Shown here in pieces: positions 37,308 to 49,736 of a DNA stretch of 64,000 nucleotides. The DNA is taken from the NCBI RefSeq assembly GCF_021917145.1, contig NC_061077.1:14527420-14591419 (forward strand). Direction: 5' to 3'. The translations under genes were made by a program, and so were the position numbers. Position 1 is the first letter of the stretch, and each line of letters begins with the position of its first letter. The notes beneath the pieces were generated by a model, which saw nothing but the letters and a program-made list of their open reading frames with translations, had not been told where the DNA came from and searched no databases. This stretch comes from Hypomesus transpacificus (taxonomy: Eukaryota; Chordata; Actinopteri; Osmeriformes; Osmeridae).

Positions 37308-40300
37308 GGACCGTTTTGCTCTCCCAGTAAAACGTGTGTTTTCCAGATGCACTCTGAATCTTGTTTGGGAGTCTTATATTGGACCTGTTGTCCTCTCAGT
37401 GCGGGTGGGGCTTAGAGATGGGGGAAGGGAGGGGAGAGGAAGAGTGAAGGAGCCTTTGATCCTATCTGATGTTGGGACAACTTACTGTAGGGTTTCCAAA
37501 CACTGCTGCTGCACCAAAATCATGTGTACTTAATAAATGTTCACTGGAAGTTTGCAAGATATACATCCACAATTTGTCAGTTGTTCATGCACCCAAAAAC
37601 ATATTCCCCATATTCAAGCAGAAGCCCTCCAACCCCTCTCCCCTCGGGAGAATGAAGGAAATGGAGAGACTACAAAAACTAGAGAAACATACAAACTCGA
37701 GTCCCGGGAGGCCAGTGGATTGTCTCTTCACCACTGAGCTGGAAACCGCTTAGGCCTACATTAACATTAGGCTATGCGCACAAGTGGCTTTGAAAAATCC
37801 TGAATTGTTTTGTTTCAAATGGGACCTCATTGACTGTTAAAACACTACTCAGTAGTTGCATCGTTTGATGGGGTGAATGGGGTGAACAAAAAAGCCATGC
37901 AGTAGGCCTACTTCAATTGACATCTGATTTTCATTTTTTCAGTAGCCTATTTCACTGAATGTAAAGCTCCTAAACTCTTGGAGTAACGGGCTGATCGTTC
38001 ATATTCTACCCTGTTTTCGTTATCACTGTTGTTCCTCAAAGGAAAACTAAAAACGATGTATAGAAACTAGGCTACCTAAAAATTTGAACTTTTGACAACA
38101 TTGGATTGTGTTAAACAGAACCCCATGGGGAGAATTAGGAGGACAAAACTGGACAAACAACACGGGTCCAAAGAGGCCGTCCACAATCCTCTGGTAGCCT
38201 TTCTTATCCACTCTAATAGCTTCTACAACGGAGAAAATGTGGTCAAACTACTTAATGGCTTAGAGGAGACGTGCACGTATTGTGTGCCTATTGGCTAAAT
38301 GGGGTTATCAACTCATAAAACACATGATCGTGCGAGAATCTCAGATGTTGTAGAATTTATTTTTGAACTTTCATGCGGGGAGTCCGTCTCCTTTCCACTG
38401 GAATAATGGATGAAAGGCACCCCAGATTAGGGTAAAAAGATAAAGGGCTGAAATTAACATTAACGACCGAAGCGAATATTGATTTTCACTTGGAAGTCAC
38501 ACGTGGCCCCTTTTCACAATACGCCTATAACGCGCCCTGTTTTCTGTTAATGTCCTCACTGTCACTGTCTGTTTAGCGTTGATATCTAAACATTGGAGTC
38601 CGATGTAATCACGTTATTTCCTGACTCATTTCCTCATCGTTTTGCTAAAACCAGTGAGAACTTCTATTGGTCCTTTTAAGGTTACAGACTCCGTAAAACC
38701 CAGTTTTAAAGGTTGAGGCCATTGAGTGAAGAGCTCCTGCTGTTAGAGCTATTTACAAAGAAGGCTGAATACTCAATGTGTTTTTTGCATTTGACCCTCC
38801 CAAACAAACAACTTTTTTTTGATGCTATAAGCAACTAATTTTAAAACAGCCATCTTCATCTAAACCATTTTAGTGTCGCAGACTTTAAAATGAACTCAGA
38901 TTGCATCTTATACAGCTGCACATAGCAAAGAACCCGCACCTTTCAAAGTTACAAATCATTTGCTTGGCCTACAGGTTACTAAATTTTTCAAGAAATTTAG
39001 GGGACAAGAGATCTGTTTTATCATAGCCTAAGTTAAACCGCACCATGTGGTTCGCATCTATTTATCAATAGAATCTTCTCGTGGTCAAAATGTTTCCAAT
39101 CAGTTATAGCCCTATTCACGTTATACTTAAGACAATTATATTTAATGTCTATACATCTTCTGTTACCTATTTCATAAAACTTCCCCACCCACAATGAAAC
39201 CAATACCCCCCTGGATTTACTTATCCAGCAAACCGATTAGATTTAGACACAGTTTGAGGACAATTGGATATCACATTTCCTTCAATTTAACATAGGCTGA
39301 AATCAACTTAGGCTACCTAATTCCTCTAACCTTTGAATACTCCATAGACATTAGTCGAGTAAAACTAGTTTAAATGTAGGCATTCTTCACTTGTGGACAG
39401 AGAAAAAGTTGTAGGCTACAGTCACATTTTCATTATATTCTCCCCCCCACACATTTTTTAGTCAGGATTTGTCAAAGATATTGCTTCTATTCTAGCTCGT
39501 CTGGACTACTTTGAGGCATTTCTGTCTCAGTAAAAAATCCCTCTTCAGCCAAACCAAAACTAATAGACTTCAACACCACCGCAATTTTGTAATCTAATTT
39601 GGCTGTTAGTTCTATAATGGTTTTTAAGATTTTACTGGCTCTGGACACCTTTGAACGGGTATGCAGTTTAAAAAAGCATTTTTAGCGTTCGAAATGCAGA
39701 TTGAGAACAAAGGATGATTGGACTTTCGATAACAGGGCGCTTAAACTCTGACGAGTTGATTTGGATTGCAGCATAGTGTGTCTGTCTGTCGTCACTTGGC
39801 TGTGTATGTAATCTTAAAAAAAAAAAAAAAAAAAAAGTGATCACACTCCTTTTCATTAATCAAACTTTCCTGATTGTTTGATTATACTTGTAATTGTTCT
39901 ATGTTTGAATGTAAAGTACTTTGTAACTCAGCTTTAAAAACGTGTTGGAAAACATTTAATACCAGAATGATTTGGACAAAGTTCATGTGGTTCATGGGAG
40001 CCAGCAGGGTCAGCAGCATTTGAAGCTATTAATTACTCAAGGTGCCCTTATTCAAGCCCTTAAACAAAAAACTAATGAAACTGAGAAGGAGAAAGGTGCA
40101 GCAGTAGCATAACACTGGTCATCACCATACATCACTTCCTTTTACTAGTCACAAAGTGAAAATGAGAGTTGAGTTTCACAGCTTCCTTCTGAGTAGCTCA
40201 GAATATAAAGACCTTTCATACGACTGATGTAGTGTTCTATCTGAACAGGGCAGGATCTGGATTTCCCACATGAAGTACCTGCTCTGATAGCATCTACACC

Positions 40301-43055
40301 TCAAGGTGAAAGCCTAGGAACAGTTACTAGGAGGTGTTGGGACCTGACGTAGGTGCAGAAGGTGGTGTTGATGTTCTTTCTCCAGTTTGATTCTGGACCC
40401 ATGCAGCTGCACACAAACAAGGGCCGGGTTTCCCAGATTTGTTAAGAAGCTCTTAACGCTAAGAGCTTCTTAGGAACATTCTAGAACGCTCTTAGAACGT
40501 TCCTAAGAAGCTCTTAGCGTTAAGAACTTCTTAACAAATCTGGGAAACCCGGACAAGGTTGTTCTGCTCCAGGCGAAAGCACACACCTGCAGGATCCGCT
40601 GCATGATAAGGACATTGCCAATACCAGATAACCGCTGCACTCAGTCAGTAGGGAAGTCTATAGCACAACCATGACCAAGCATCGCTCTAAATAGCTGTTT
40701 TGATGCCCATCCTGGTTTTCCACAACAGTGACAAAGCCGTTATGCAGCGGCAGCATTACAGCTGCCGAGCTACTCCTGCTGGGTTTTGTCTCTGGAACGA
40801 TGACGGAGTTGTTGATTTTGGCATGCGCTCGGCAGCTGTACTAGCCTGGACACTGAGGGGTCTGTTTCTGACCTCTCACCCCTGGAAAGCCCTATGGAGA
40901 GACAGTGCTTGGCTGAACACAGGCTCTGGGGCTAAGGTCTATCATCCACAGAGGCTGCTAGTCTCCATCAAGCAGCCCTAACTTTTTTTACACTGTTGAC
41001 AAGAAGCAAAAGGCAATGCTACAGTGTCTACTACAGAGCCTAATAACTATCTGGCAGTTCTTTCTTCTGAATCATGTACACTGTAGCATTCAAAAATCCA
41101 TTTGTCATACTGTACTTAGTCTTGGATCTCTTGACATTATGCACAGTAGTACCCATACAGGTCTGTGTAAACTGTAAATGTATCAGTGTATATTGTTTTT
41201 AGGGTTTGGTTGGGGTGAATGTAAGAATGTAAATGTTAGTTGTGTTTGGGGTAGACAGGCCTGCAATTCCTTCAGTCAGGGCAGGCTCAGTCCTGTCCTC
41301 AGACAGGCTCGGTCACAATAGAGGATTTGACACTTGAAAGGAGAGGTGAGGGAGCAAGAAGGCACCACAATAGAGGCCAGAGCCACAGGGGGTGGGTGGA
41401 GATATGTGTGTGTAGGGGGGTTGGGGGAGGGGTGTATTGTTTAACTGCAATGGCAATCAAATAAACATGTTATTAAAATGTTTATTTAGATTGGGACATT
41501 TTGGGTTTAGTGTAAGACGGGGATTGTACTCTAGTGCCCAACAGGCAAGATGTTGAAGCACCTTGTCAAGCAGGCTTGACATAACCCAGCATCATTTTTA
41601 AACTTTAGTCCAAACCCCACTTGGGTAAGGTAGCCCCGCTCTCTACCTCTGACCTTCAGCACCCCCAACTCAAAATGCTTTCCCTGAGGAAAGGCTACCG
41701 ACACCCAGAGACATGGAGGACAAGTTGGAGTGACTTTATCAGTAGTCCTTTATATTTTATAGCACAGTTATCTCCCCTCACACTTTTGAGGGTATTGTCA
41801 GTGAAGTCAATGAGATGAAAGACAATGAGCTCATTCGCAGTTAGGTGACAGAGAAGGTATAAACCAGTGGACCCTGACATTGATCAGCATGCTGGTCTCC
41901 TCTTAATCACAATAAGTGCATGCGACTCCAGCCCTACAGGCAGACAGGGTGTCTGCCAGAGAGCATCACTTCTCAGCAGGGAACTCTGACCTACTGCCAC
42001 TGCTCAAGGGGATGAGGTCAATGCAGCTGCACCCCATCAACCCCTCCTCCTTCAAACTACCCCCCCACACACACCTTCATCCAACTCCACCCTTCCTCCA
42101 CCAAACTACCCCCCCAAACCTACAACAAACTACCTCACTTACATTTGGTTGGTTCTCAGACAACATACCAGGCCATGTGGGGATTAGGCACAACTGTTGA
42201 CCTGTTTATCCAAATCCCTCAGATTAGACTGGGTCCAACTTTGCCACTGCTGCTTTCTCAAAATACCTTGCCCAAAATACTTAAACTGTAAGGCCTACAG
42301 TGAGTAACAGCAATAGACAGGATGGTAAAGCACACCACCCATGTGGACAAATCTTATGTTACCTGCAGCCAAGCTAATGTATAGCTTGCCAACATATCAG
42401 AACTAGCTACCTAGTCTGCACCTTCCTGATCCATGCATCCATGATGAGCTGTTAGAATCATGCCACCTAGTGGTACAATTAGTTTTTTCATTGGAAATGA
42501 AATACATCATGTGGTCTATACATTCACATGTCATTTCAACATCTATGGTACATTGTTGAGAAGTTGGACAGGGTCACCCATCACACAATATTCTTTTATC
42601 CTCATGTTTCAGATGAAAAACCAGTTTGAGGAGTTCACATTCTGATGAAATCATCAGCTAAACTTCAACATATCATGAGCCTGTCGATGCTCTTCGATAC
42701 GAATCATCTCTACAAATAAAAACCCTTCAGTATTTACATGATCAAATATAAAATGTTTAACAGGCGATCAGCAACAACCAGTAGCACTGCCTATATCTTG
42801 CACCTTGGACCAATCATGACAGTAGTAACCATTCAATATGAGTGGTCCCTATTGATCCGTTAGCACTAGTGCTGCTCTGCATCCAAACAAGATATAAACA
42901 AACACAAACATGTGTTTGTGTACAGTGGGGATTAAACCTGTATGAACTAGACAGGTACTAATACCAGTGAATCCCCTCCATGTGTTGGGAACACTGTAGA
43001 GCAGGTCCATATACCATGGGGCTACGACACAAATAAACCCGCAGAAGAGAGCAGC
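37308..43055. other. 5.7-kb gene-free interval between ndufa4l2 and actr5
   Basis: AT-rich sequence with no exon I can support. Contents are HIF-type ACGTG cores (37332-37336; palindrome 38269-38278), a 23-base A run (39815-39837), a perfect palindromic MITE (40424-40552), a 13-bp inverted repeat (40758-40770 with 40827-40839) inside an open but unrecognised 93-codon frame (40700-40981), and C-rich low complexity at 42055-42130. This is the boundary between two conserved gene blocks. Confidence 0.55.
40424..40552. mobile_element. Palindromic MITE, copy 1 (129 bp)
   Basis: A near-perfect palindrome: 'ccgggtttcccagatttgtt', 'aagaagctcttaacgctaag' and 'agcttcttaggaac' on the left, with the reverse complement on the right. 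A 6-bp direct repeat, acaagg, flanks it (40417-40422 and 40553-40558). There is no coding capacity. Related copies are at 56851-56986 and, truncated, at 29731-29751. Confidence 0.8.
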
Positions 43056-46000
43056 TCAGTACTGAGCCGTGAGGGTGACAGATGCCTCTATGGAGGACGC
43101 CACAGCACTGGGTGAAGCCACTGCGGGCGTCGCCGTGGGAACGGGCGCCGACAGTGCTTCGGCAGGTCGAGGGGTGGGCTTGGCAATCGGCATTGGGATG
43201 AAGATGTTGGATGCGGAGTGTTCGCTCAGGTACTCCCCTCCCTTCTCCTCGTAGTCCTGTCTGGTGATCCAGCCCTCCCCCTCCCCTCCCACCCCTCCAG
43301 GGGGGTGCTGCAGGGCCCAGTCGCAGGCACCGTACCAGGCATCCAGGGCTGGCCGTGACGCCATGGTCACCTGTGGAGAGAGAGGCCGGGTGTGGTTCCA
43401 TATGAACTCATGTTGATATGGAACAGGTCCATGTCTACTTAATAGCGCAGCACAGTAAGTGTTGTGGCACCATCTTTAGGCCAGACTTTAAATTTCTGAG
43501 ACACAGGCTCTGGGTTACCAAAGTAACCTAGGCAGAAATAAGCTGTGAGTCTGTAAACAAGGTATTTCACCTAGGTAACACAGGCCTACAGCAGGTATGC
43601 AGCATCCTTAAACTGACCTGAAAGTGTGACTGAAAGGGCCTGAGGGCCAGAAGCTCTCTCTCCACCCTTTCCTTCATGCCTGGGTACAGCAGGTTCCCTC
43701 CTGTCAGGAACACATTGCTCACCAGTGCCTCCTGTTGCCCTGGAGTATACCTGCACACAGACAAGAGCACTAAAAAGACTACCATCCACACTTCAACTAA
43801 TCCCACAACATGATATTGATTATAATTACTGTATTTTTAAGTAAGACTGAGATTGAGGATGTGTGTTTCTGTGTCCCTCACCTGCTCAGCACATATTCCA
43901 GGGTCTCCATCAAGCCCATCTGCTCCTCTCCAGTGAGGGACGGCTGAAAGAGGATTTCAGGGACACGCAGTCGCTCCGTGCCCACAAACAGCTGGTGGTA
44001 CTCTGCCATGTTGAACACCGGCTGGACAGAGGAGAGGGGAGGGTGGGTGAAGCGACAAAGGAAGGAAGAAGAGAAGGGAGGGACGAAGAGAAGGGCCATG
44101 TTGTGATTCAGGTGTAGGCCTGCTGTGTCAGTGCCGTTCCCAGCACCATGCTGTGTGTGTGTTTCCGTACCTGTGCTAGGCTGACCGACTTCTCCGTCTC
44201 TGTGTTCTCCTCACTGAAGTCTGGCTCTGCCTCGCCCACAACCTCCCCTTCCTCCATTGGATGCTCCAGCTCTGACACCTGACAGAGTTAACAATTCTGC
44301 AAGTTGAGACCACTGTCTGCAGTCTGATCAGCTCATACTGCAAATCCTCTTTTCTGGGACACTAGACCAGTGTGGGTGGTGTGTCACTCACCTCAGTCTT
44401 GCCCTCGGCCCCCTCACTGTGCAGGAGCCTATGCCTGCCCTGCTCCACAGCCACGCCCAGCTTGGAGATGTACGACTGCAGTTCCTCTGCCGAGTCCATG
44501 TTTAGCTCCACCAGCCTCTTATGGAACTGATCCAGGAGACCATCCTCCAGTAACTCCTACACACACACACACACACACAGTTAGGAGTGCCAAGAGTCTG
44601 CAATGACGAGACATAGAGCCGAGATCTTCACCTGTATGGCCAGAAGTTTATCCAGGCGTTGTTGGTCTTGCTGGAGCTTCTCCTCTCGGCGGCGGGTGTT
44701 AATCTCCTGCAACCTCCTCAGCTGCTGGGCCCTCCTCTCCTGGCGCTCCTCCACACTCACAGCGCCCCCTAGCACCTTGGCTGAGAAGGGCAGCTGTATA
44801 CGGTGCACCTCCCGCTCATAGAACTCTGGGCTGCGCCACTTCTCCAACTCTTGAGAAGGAAACATTTAAATAAGTTGTGTGTGTGTGTGTTGCCCTGGTG
44901 GTAGCTGTGTGTGTGTGTGTATGTGTGTTACCCTGATGGTAGTCTGGGCGTGTGTGTGTTACCCTGGTGGGAGCTGTGTGTGTGTTACCCTGGTGGCAGC
45001 TGTGTGTGAGTGTGTGTGTGTAACCCTGGTTGTAGTCTGTGTGTGTGTTACCTTGGTGGTAACTGTATTTGAGTGTCTGTTAGCCTGTCGGTAGTTGTAT
45101 ATGTGTGTGTTACCCTGGTGATAGTCTTTGCGTGTGTGTGCACGTATGTATTGCCCTGGTCTGTGTGTGTGTGTGTCTTCATTTGGTGGTAGTGTGTGGG
45201 TTACCCTGGTGGTAGTCTTTGTGTGTGTGTGTTACCATGGTGGTAGTCTTTGTGTGTGTGTGTTACCATGGTGGTAGTCTTTGTGTGTGTGTGTCTTACT
45301 CTGGTGGTAGTGTGTGGGTTACTGTGGAGGTAGTCTGTATGTTTGTGTGTGTGTGTGTCTTACTCTGGTAGTAGTGTGTGGGTTACCCTGGTGGTAGTCT
45401 TTGTGTGTGTGTGTGTGTGTGTGTCTTACTCTGGTGGTAGTGTGGGTTACCCTGGTGGTAGTCTTTGTGTGTGTGTGTGTGTCTTACTCTGGTGGTAGTG
45501 TGTGGGTTACCCTGGTGGTAGTCTGTATGTGTGTGTTACCCTGGTGATAGTCTTTGTGTGTGTGTTATCCTGGTGGTAGCCTGTGTGTGTATGTGTGTGT
45601 TACCCTGGTGGTAGTCTGTGTGTGTGTGTTACCCTGGTGGTAGTCTGTGGCAGTGTAGCTGTGCTCATGCAGCAGCTCCTCCATGCGGCTGAGGGTGATG
45701 GCTGCTAGGTGGCCTGGGTACTTGAGCTGAAGGAGACGCTGCAGGTAGGACGAGGCATGAAACCCCCCCACGTTCACACGCTTGCAGTTCCCCGCATCCA
45801 GCCTGGGGAACCACCGTACGGACAACATTCATGGAGGGCAGAGTATGTCAAAGGGAAAATAACTGACAGTTGATGATTTTATATCAAACATCTAGGCCTC
45901 CTAGAGTGAGTTCCTCCTAAATTATTCACGTGTCGTTTACTTTGTCAGATCTCCAAAACTTCACCCAAATGAATAAAACTATTTGTGAGGAGGATAGACT

Positions 46001-46850
46001 CTACGGTAATCCTAAGGTTTTATTCTCTGCACTCCATAGCCACAGTGACAGACCAGGTTTACCTTCCGTTGATGACAGGCAGGACATGGGAGCAGTGGTA
46101 ACCTGAGGACAGGATGATGCCGGTATGTGGGGGAGGGAAGCTGTGCTGAGCGTTGTTGTAGGAGAAGCTGTACAAGCTGTCCACGCCGTAGGATACGCTT
46201 GGAACTCGGTAACACTCAAACAGCAGCTCCGACATCATCTGGCGACAGTGCAGCGGGTTGCACGGGGCTTCCGTCAACACAATGGGGTGCTCCACGCCGC
46301 CCTGGACACAACAGGGTAGAACACACCTGGTCAAAAGAATCAACACAACACATTCCGGAATTCCTTGTTTGTATGAGGTCTACATTTTACCATCAATAGC
46401 AATATTACCCGTTAAACCGTAGCCTATTTGTCATCCTACCTACTTTCGTAAACTTCGGTCACTCACCTCCGAGCCAATTCCAAGATGTGTGAATACGTAA
46501 TCAAACATGAGTTCTTGTATCTCGAAGTTGACTACAACGTTTCGGTCAAACTGGCTTTTCAGTAGCCACCGCAAAGGTTCCAGATTGGATATGTCATTGC
46601 CGATCTGAGTTTCACTGCGCGCGGCACCTCTGCTTCTCGCCGCCACGGATTTAAACAGCAGTCGCGGTGCACCCGGTTCTTCGCCTTTACACGCCCAACC
46701 AGCCCGCGTTTGGAAAGAGCCATTATCTATGACTATAGGGACAGGTGATGGGACTAAACATCCAGCTGCAATCTCGTAAATGGGGTCGGGAGATGACTTG
46801 TAGTCCTGAAAAGAAAATATTTGACATGCTGGTTCTGTTTCGGATGTCAT
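43056..46850 (-). CDS. actr5: Actin-related protein 5 (INO80 complex subunit)
   Basis: Nine exons, read downward: 46850-46467, 46301-46063, 45802-45633, 44849-44632, 44556-44392, 44278-44171, 44021-43882, 43750-43618, 43370-43056. They join in frame to 623 aa (human 607). ARP5 is a nuclear actin-fold subunit of the INO80 remodeller and works with IES6 on nucleosomes. Visible marks are [20 protein letters not shown] (actin phosphate-1 loop), [16 protein letters not shown], a long charged coiled-coil insert ([20 protein letters not shown]) within the actin fold, the [20 protein letters not shown] segment, [16 protein letters not shown] (phosphate-2/adenosine region), and the [11 protein letters not shown] end. 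The C-terminal exon adds a glycine-rich insert ([11 protein letters not shown]) and an Ala/Pro-rich tail. Intron 3 is built of tandem copies of its own splice donor (see the repeat at 44876). Confidence 0.96.
44876..45645. repeat. Minisatellite of tandem 5-prime splice sites in actr5 intron 3
   Basis: The 783-bp intron 3 (45632-44850) is almost wholly made of units of about 22-45 bp. In transcript (minus) orientation each unit reads CTACCACCAGG-GTAACAC followed by a variable (AC)n tract. The first unit is the authentic end of exon 3 plus its donor. I count about 25 units. About 20 keep a GT at the donor position, and several read CCAGA-GTAAG, a closer match to the U1 consensus than the authentic site. 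Confidence 0.9.
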
Positions 46851-48503
46851 TTTGAAAGTGTGTTGCTACAAAATATGGTCGATAAGAACCATGACACAAT
46901 AAATAGTTCCGGATACAGCGGAGAACTGAGGCTACGTCACATAAGCCATCAGTACTAATTAAATTGACAAAATGAACATGTATGTTAGATAAACCGTGAC
47001 ATGCATATGTGTAGGTCCACAAGACAAATATCAATGTATTCATCACAATGTTTTATAAGCTCTTTTGAAAGTGTAAAGAAACGACCGCCAGATGGCGCAA
47101 TTATTTATCTGTAATCTGTCTGCAACAACTGTGTTGTCTTGCCAGACATGAAAAAAGGAGAAATAATTTGTATCTGTTGGTTTTTCACAATTATCAAGGA
47201 AACCACCACAAGCAACTGTTTAACACATGAGTTCATATCCTGGACCCAAACAAATTCATGTCTTTCAGAGCTTATATTTTACAGTTTCTGTCTGACATGC
47301 CTTTGTCTTGCAAAACGTAATCCCGTCGTTCCTCATCACTTGAGTTGAGTGTATCTCAGGTAGTTTCTGTCCTCTAGTGTGTTTTTAAAGAGAGGAAGTA
47401 ACACTATCTAATTTTAAACACTGAATAGGGGAAGTTGGGCCTCAGGTGGTGGTTTGAAACATTTAGCTCAGTTCAACATTTACACAACCCTGAGAAACAA
47501 TACTGCCTTTCAAATGTCATACATCCAAGCTAGATACTGTATTGGAAGAAGGACACATATTAGGGCATAAAGAGGACTGTGCACCTTGATGTTGGGTTAT
47601 TGAATCAGAGCCACAGTTCAGTGCCCAGGGACAAAGCTCTAAGTGACTGCCCCCTCCTTCCCCCAGTGCCGAGGGTATACCAGATCTAGGTCACCTCACA
47701 CACTGGCTCCCAGAAGGCAAGACGTGACATTGTGCCGCTGTCCCCAACACAGGCAGCCCACGCTTGTTGTGCATGTCATGTCACACAGCCATGATCTGCA
47801 TAGGGACTAATAAGCTACAAGCTCTCTGGGACTACCCACCATGTCTGCCCCTTCCACCCTTGCTGCCAGCCTCCATTTTGTTAAGGCACCATCGTCATCA
47901 TAATAAGGATTTTTAAGTGACAGAAACGGAAGAATACTATGCATGTAAAAGTAACCAGCTTTAAATCAGTTATTATGAGTCATTATTAATGTTATCTTTA
48001 CAAGAGCTTCATGATACAAATACATTTTTACCATACTAAGATGAGGGGGCATGGGATTTGTAAATATGAAATAACCATAATTGTAATTGTAGTGTTATTT
48101 CATGTTTGTCTGTTGGTAGTGGGCTACATTTTATCCGATCCAGAGACTAAATGTCAGGGTTGTATTAGTGATTTGAAGTATTATACTATATAGGGTCATC
48201 ACCCACACCAGGGCTGTCCTTTGCAGCTTTCGATGGAAGGATAAAATGTTCGTGCTGACCTGTGTGAACGAGAGAGTGGGGAAAAGACAAAAAAGAGCGA
48301 CAGAATAAAAGCTCCTGTGACAGAGATGAGAGAGGGGAAGGGAACGTGTTTTACGTAACAGGCTGGCTGGGGCTCCTATAGGGAGATTCTGACTGACAGT
48401 CTCTGCAGTGTTATGGCGCAGAGGGAAAAAACTTGACTTCTACATCTATTTCTTCTTCCATCTCTATTTTTTTCACTTTGCCTCTCTATTTCTTTGTGTC
48501 TTT

Positions 48504-48655
48504 CTTTATATATATCTATAGATATATTTATATATATCTATATATATATATATCTGTCTCACACACACACACTCTCACCCTCTCTCACATTTTTCTTTCT
48601 TTCCCCCACTCTCCTACACACACCCCCACACACACACACACAAACACTCCCCATC
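48504..48655. repeat. TA/ATCTATAT and CA-rich microsatellite
   Basis: An alternating 'tatatatctatatatatata' tract is followed by CA-rich tracts. It is simple-sequence DNA with no other content. Confidence 0.9.
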
Positions 48656-49696
48656 AAACACAGAGACTGTCACAATGGCTCTCTTCACCCTCATCCCTGT
48701 GAGCAGCACAGATCTTTTGGGGCCATAGGGTGATTAATGTGTTTGTGCACCTGTCACTTTACATGTATTCCCCTCACATGTGTGGGGTGTCTACATCTGT
48801 ATATGTGTGTGTACATGTGTCTACGTACTTGTGCATCTGTATACGTGCAAGTGTGTTTGCATAGGTGCTTCTATGTGAGTCTCTCCAGTGTAAATTCCCT
48901 GTCCTTGAGCACCATTTAATAAAGCAAGCCAGCCTGTGCCCCCCTTCCACAGACCACACCCCCCACCCACACACACACACAGGCTGCCAGCTCTGCAGCT
49001 TCTTGCTTTTGATCCTCTGCATCATATCCTCAGCCCCCCTCCCATTGTCAGAACTCTGATTGGCTCAAGTGTTTTTCTCTCTTCCTGCAGCTAGTCTCTC
49101 AGACAGGAAGACGGCTCTACCTCCCAATCTCGCTGGCCAATTACAGTGGCCATGGCAACTATCTGAGATTATTGCTCCAGAGTGTGCAGCATGCCTGTTA
49201 GTGGGCCCCTAAAGCCCCTCGTATCTACCCCTCAATGCAGCCACACAGTTCCTCTCATCTCAGCTGAATTAATCCTGCCTTTGTTAACCCACAGCTAAAT
49301 TGGTCACCAGAGCAACCCGTTTAAAACCCTCTCTGAGGCAAACTATATAAGAAATATTTTCATTGCTAATGAATAATATTTTTAGACAAGGAAATCAAAT
49401 GTTTTTCTGTCATCTGCTGCATATAATACTACCAGCCTACGCGTATTCTATATCATTCTTCACTTCACCTCAAAACTAAATCAAAGGAGCAATTGCAGAC
49501 AAATGTGAATATACAGTGTGTGTTTGTGTATGTGTGTGACATTTACAGCCTATCCTCTGTCCCAGCATTAGCCCAGGGTTTGCACATGATGGGGGAGGGA
49601 AGCTTAGTCACTGAGATGCCCCAAGGACTCTCGCGGGAATATTCTTTCCTCACTGTCCACACACAAACACACCCACCCACACACAGACATACACAG

Positions 49697-49702
<6 letters not shown>

Positions 49703-49734
<32 letters not shown>
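49703..49734. repeat. (CA)n microsatellite
   Basis: About 14 uninterrupted CA units within a broader CA-rich block (49660-49830). Confidence 0.9.

Positions 49735-49736
<2 letters not shown>

Noticed and set aside
38092-38298. 68-codon frame with basic N-terminus
   Set aside because: Short, with no family resemblance and no exon boundaries. Likely chance in open AT-rich DNA.
40700-40981. 93-codon frame as a gene
   Set aside because: No recognisable family, no splice or polyadenylation context, and it spans a hairpin. Recorded only as intergenic content.
44876-45645. CRISPR-like array
   Set aside because: Units are GT-rich, variable in length and contain an intron boundary in a vertebrate gene. 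It is a minisatellite.
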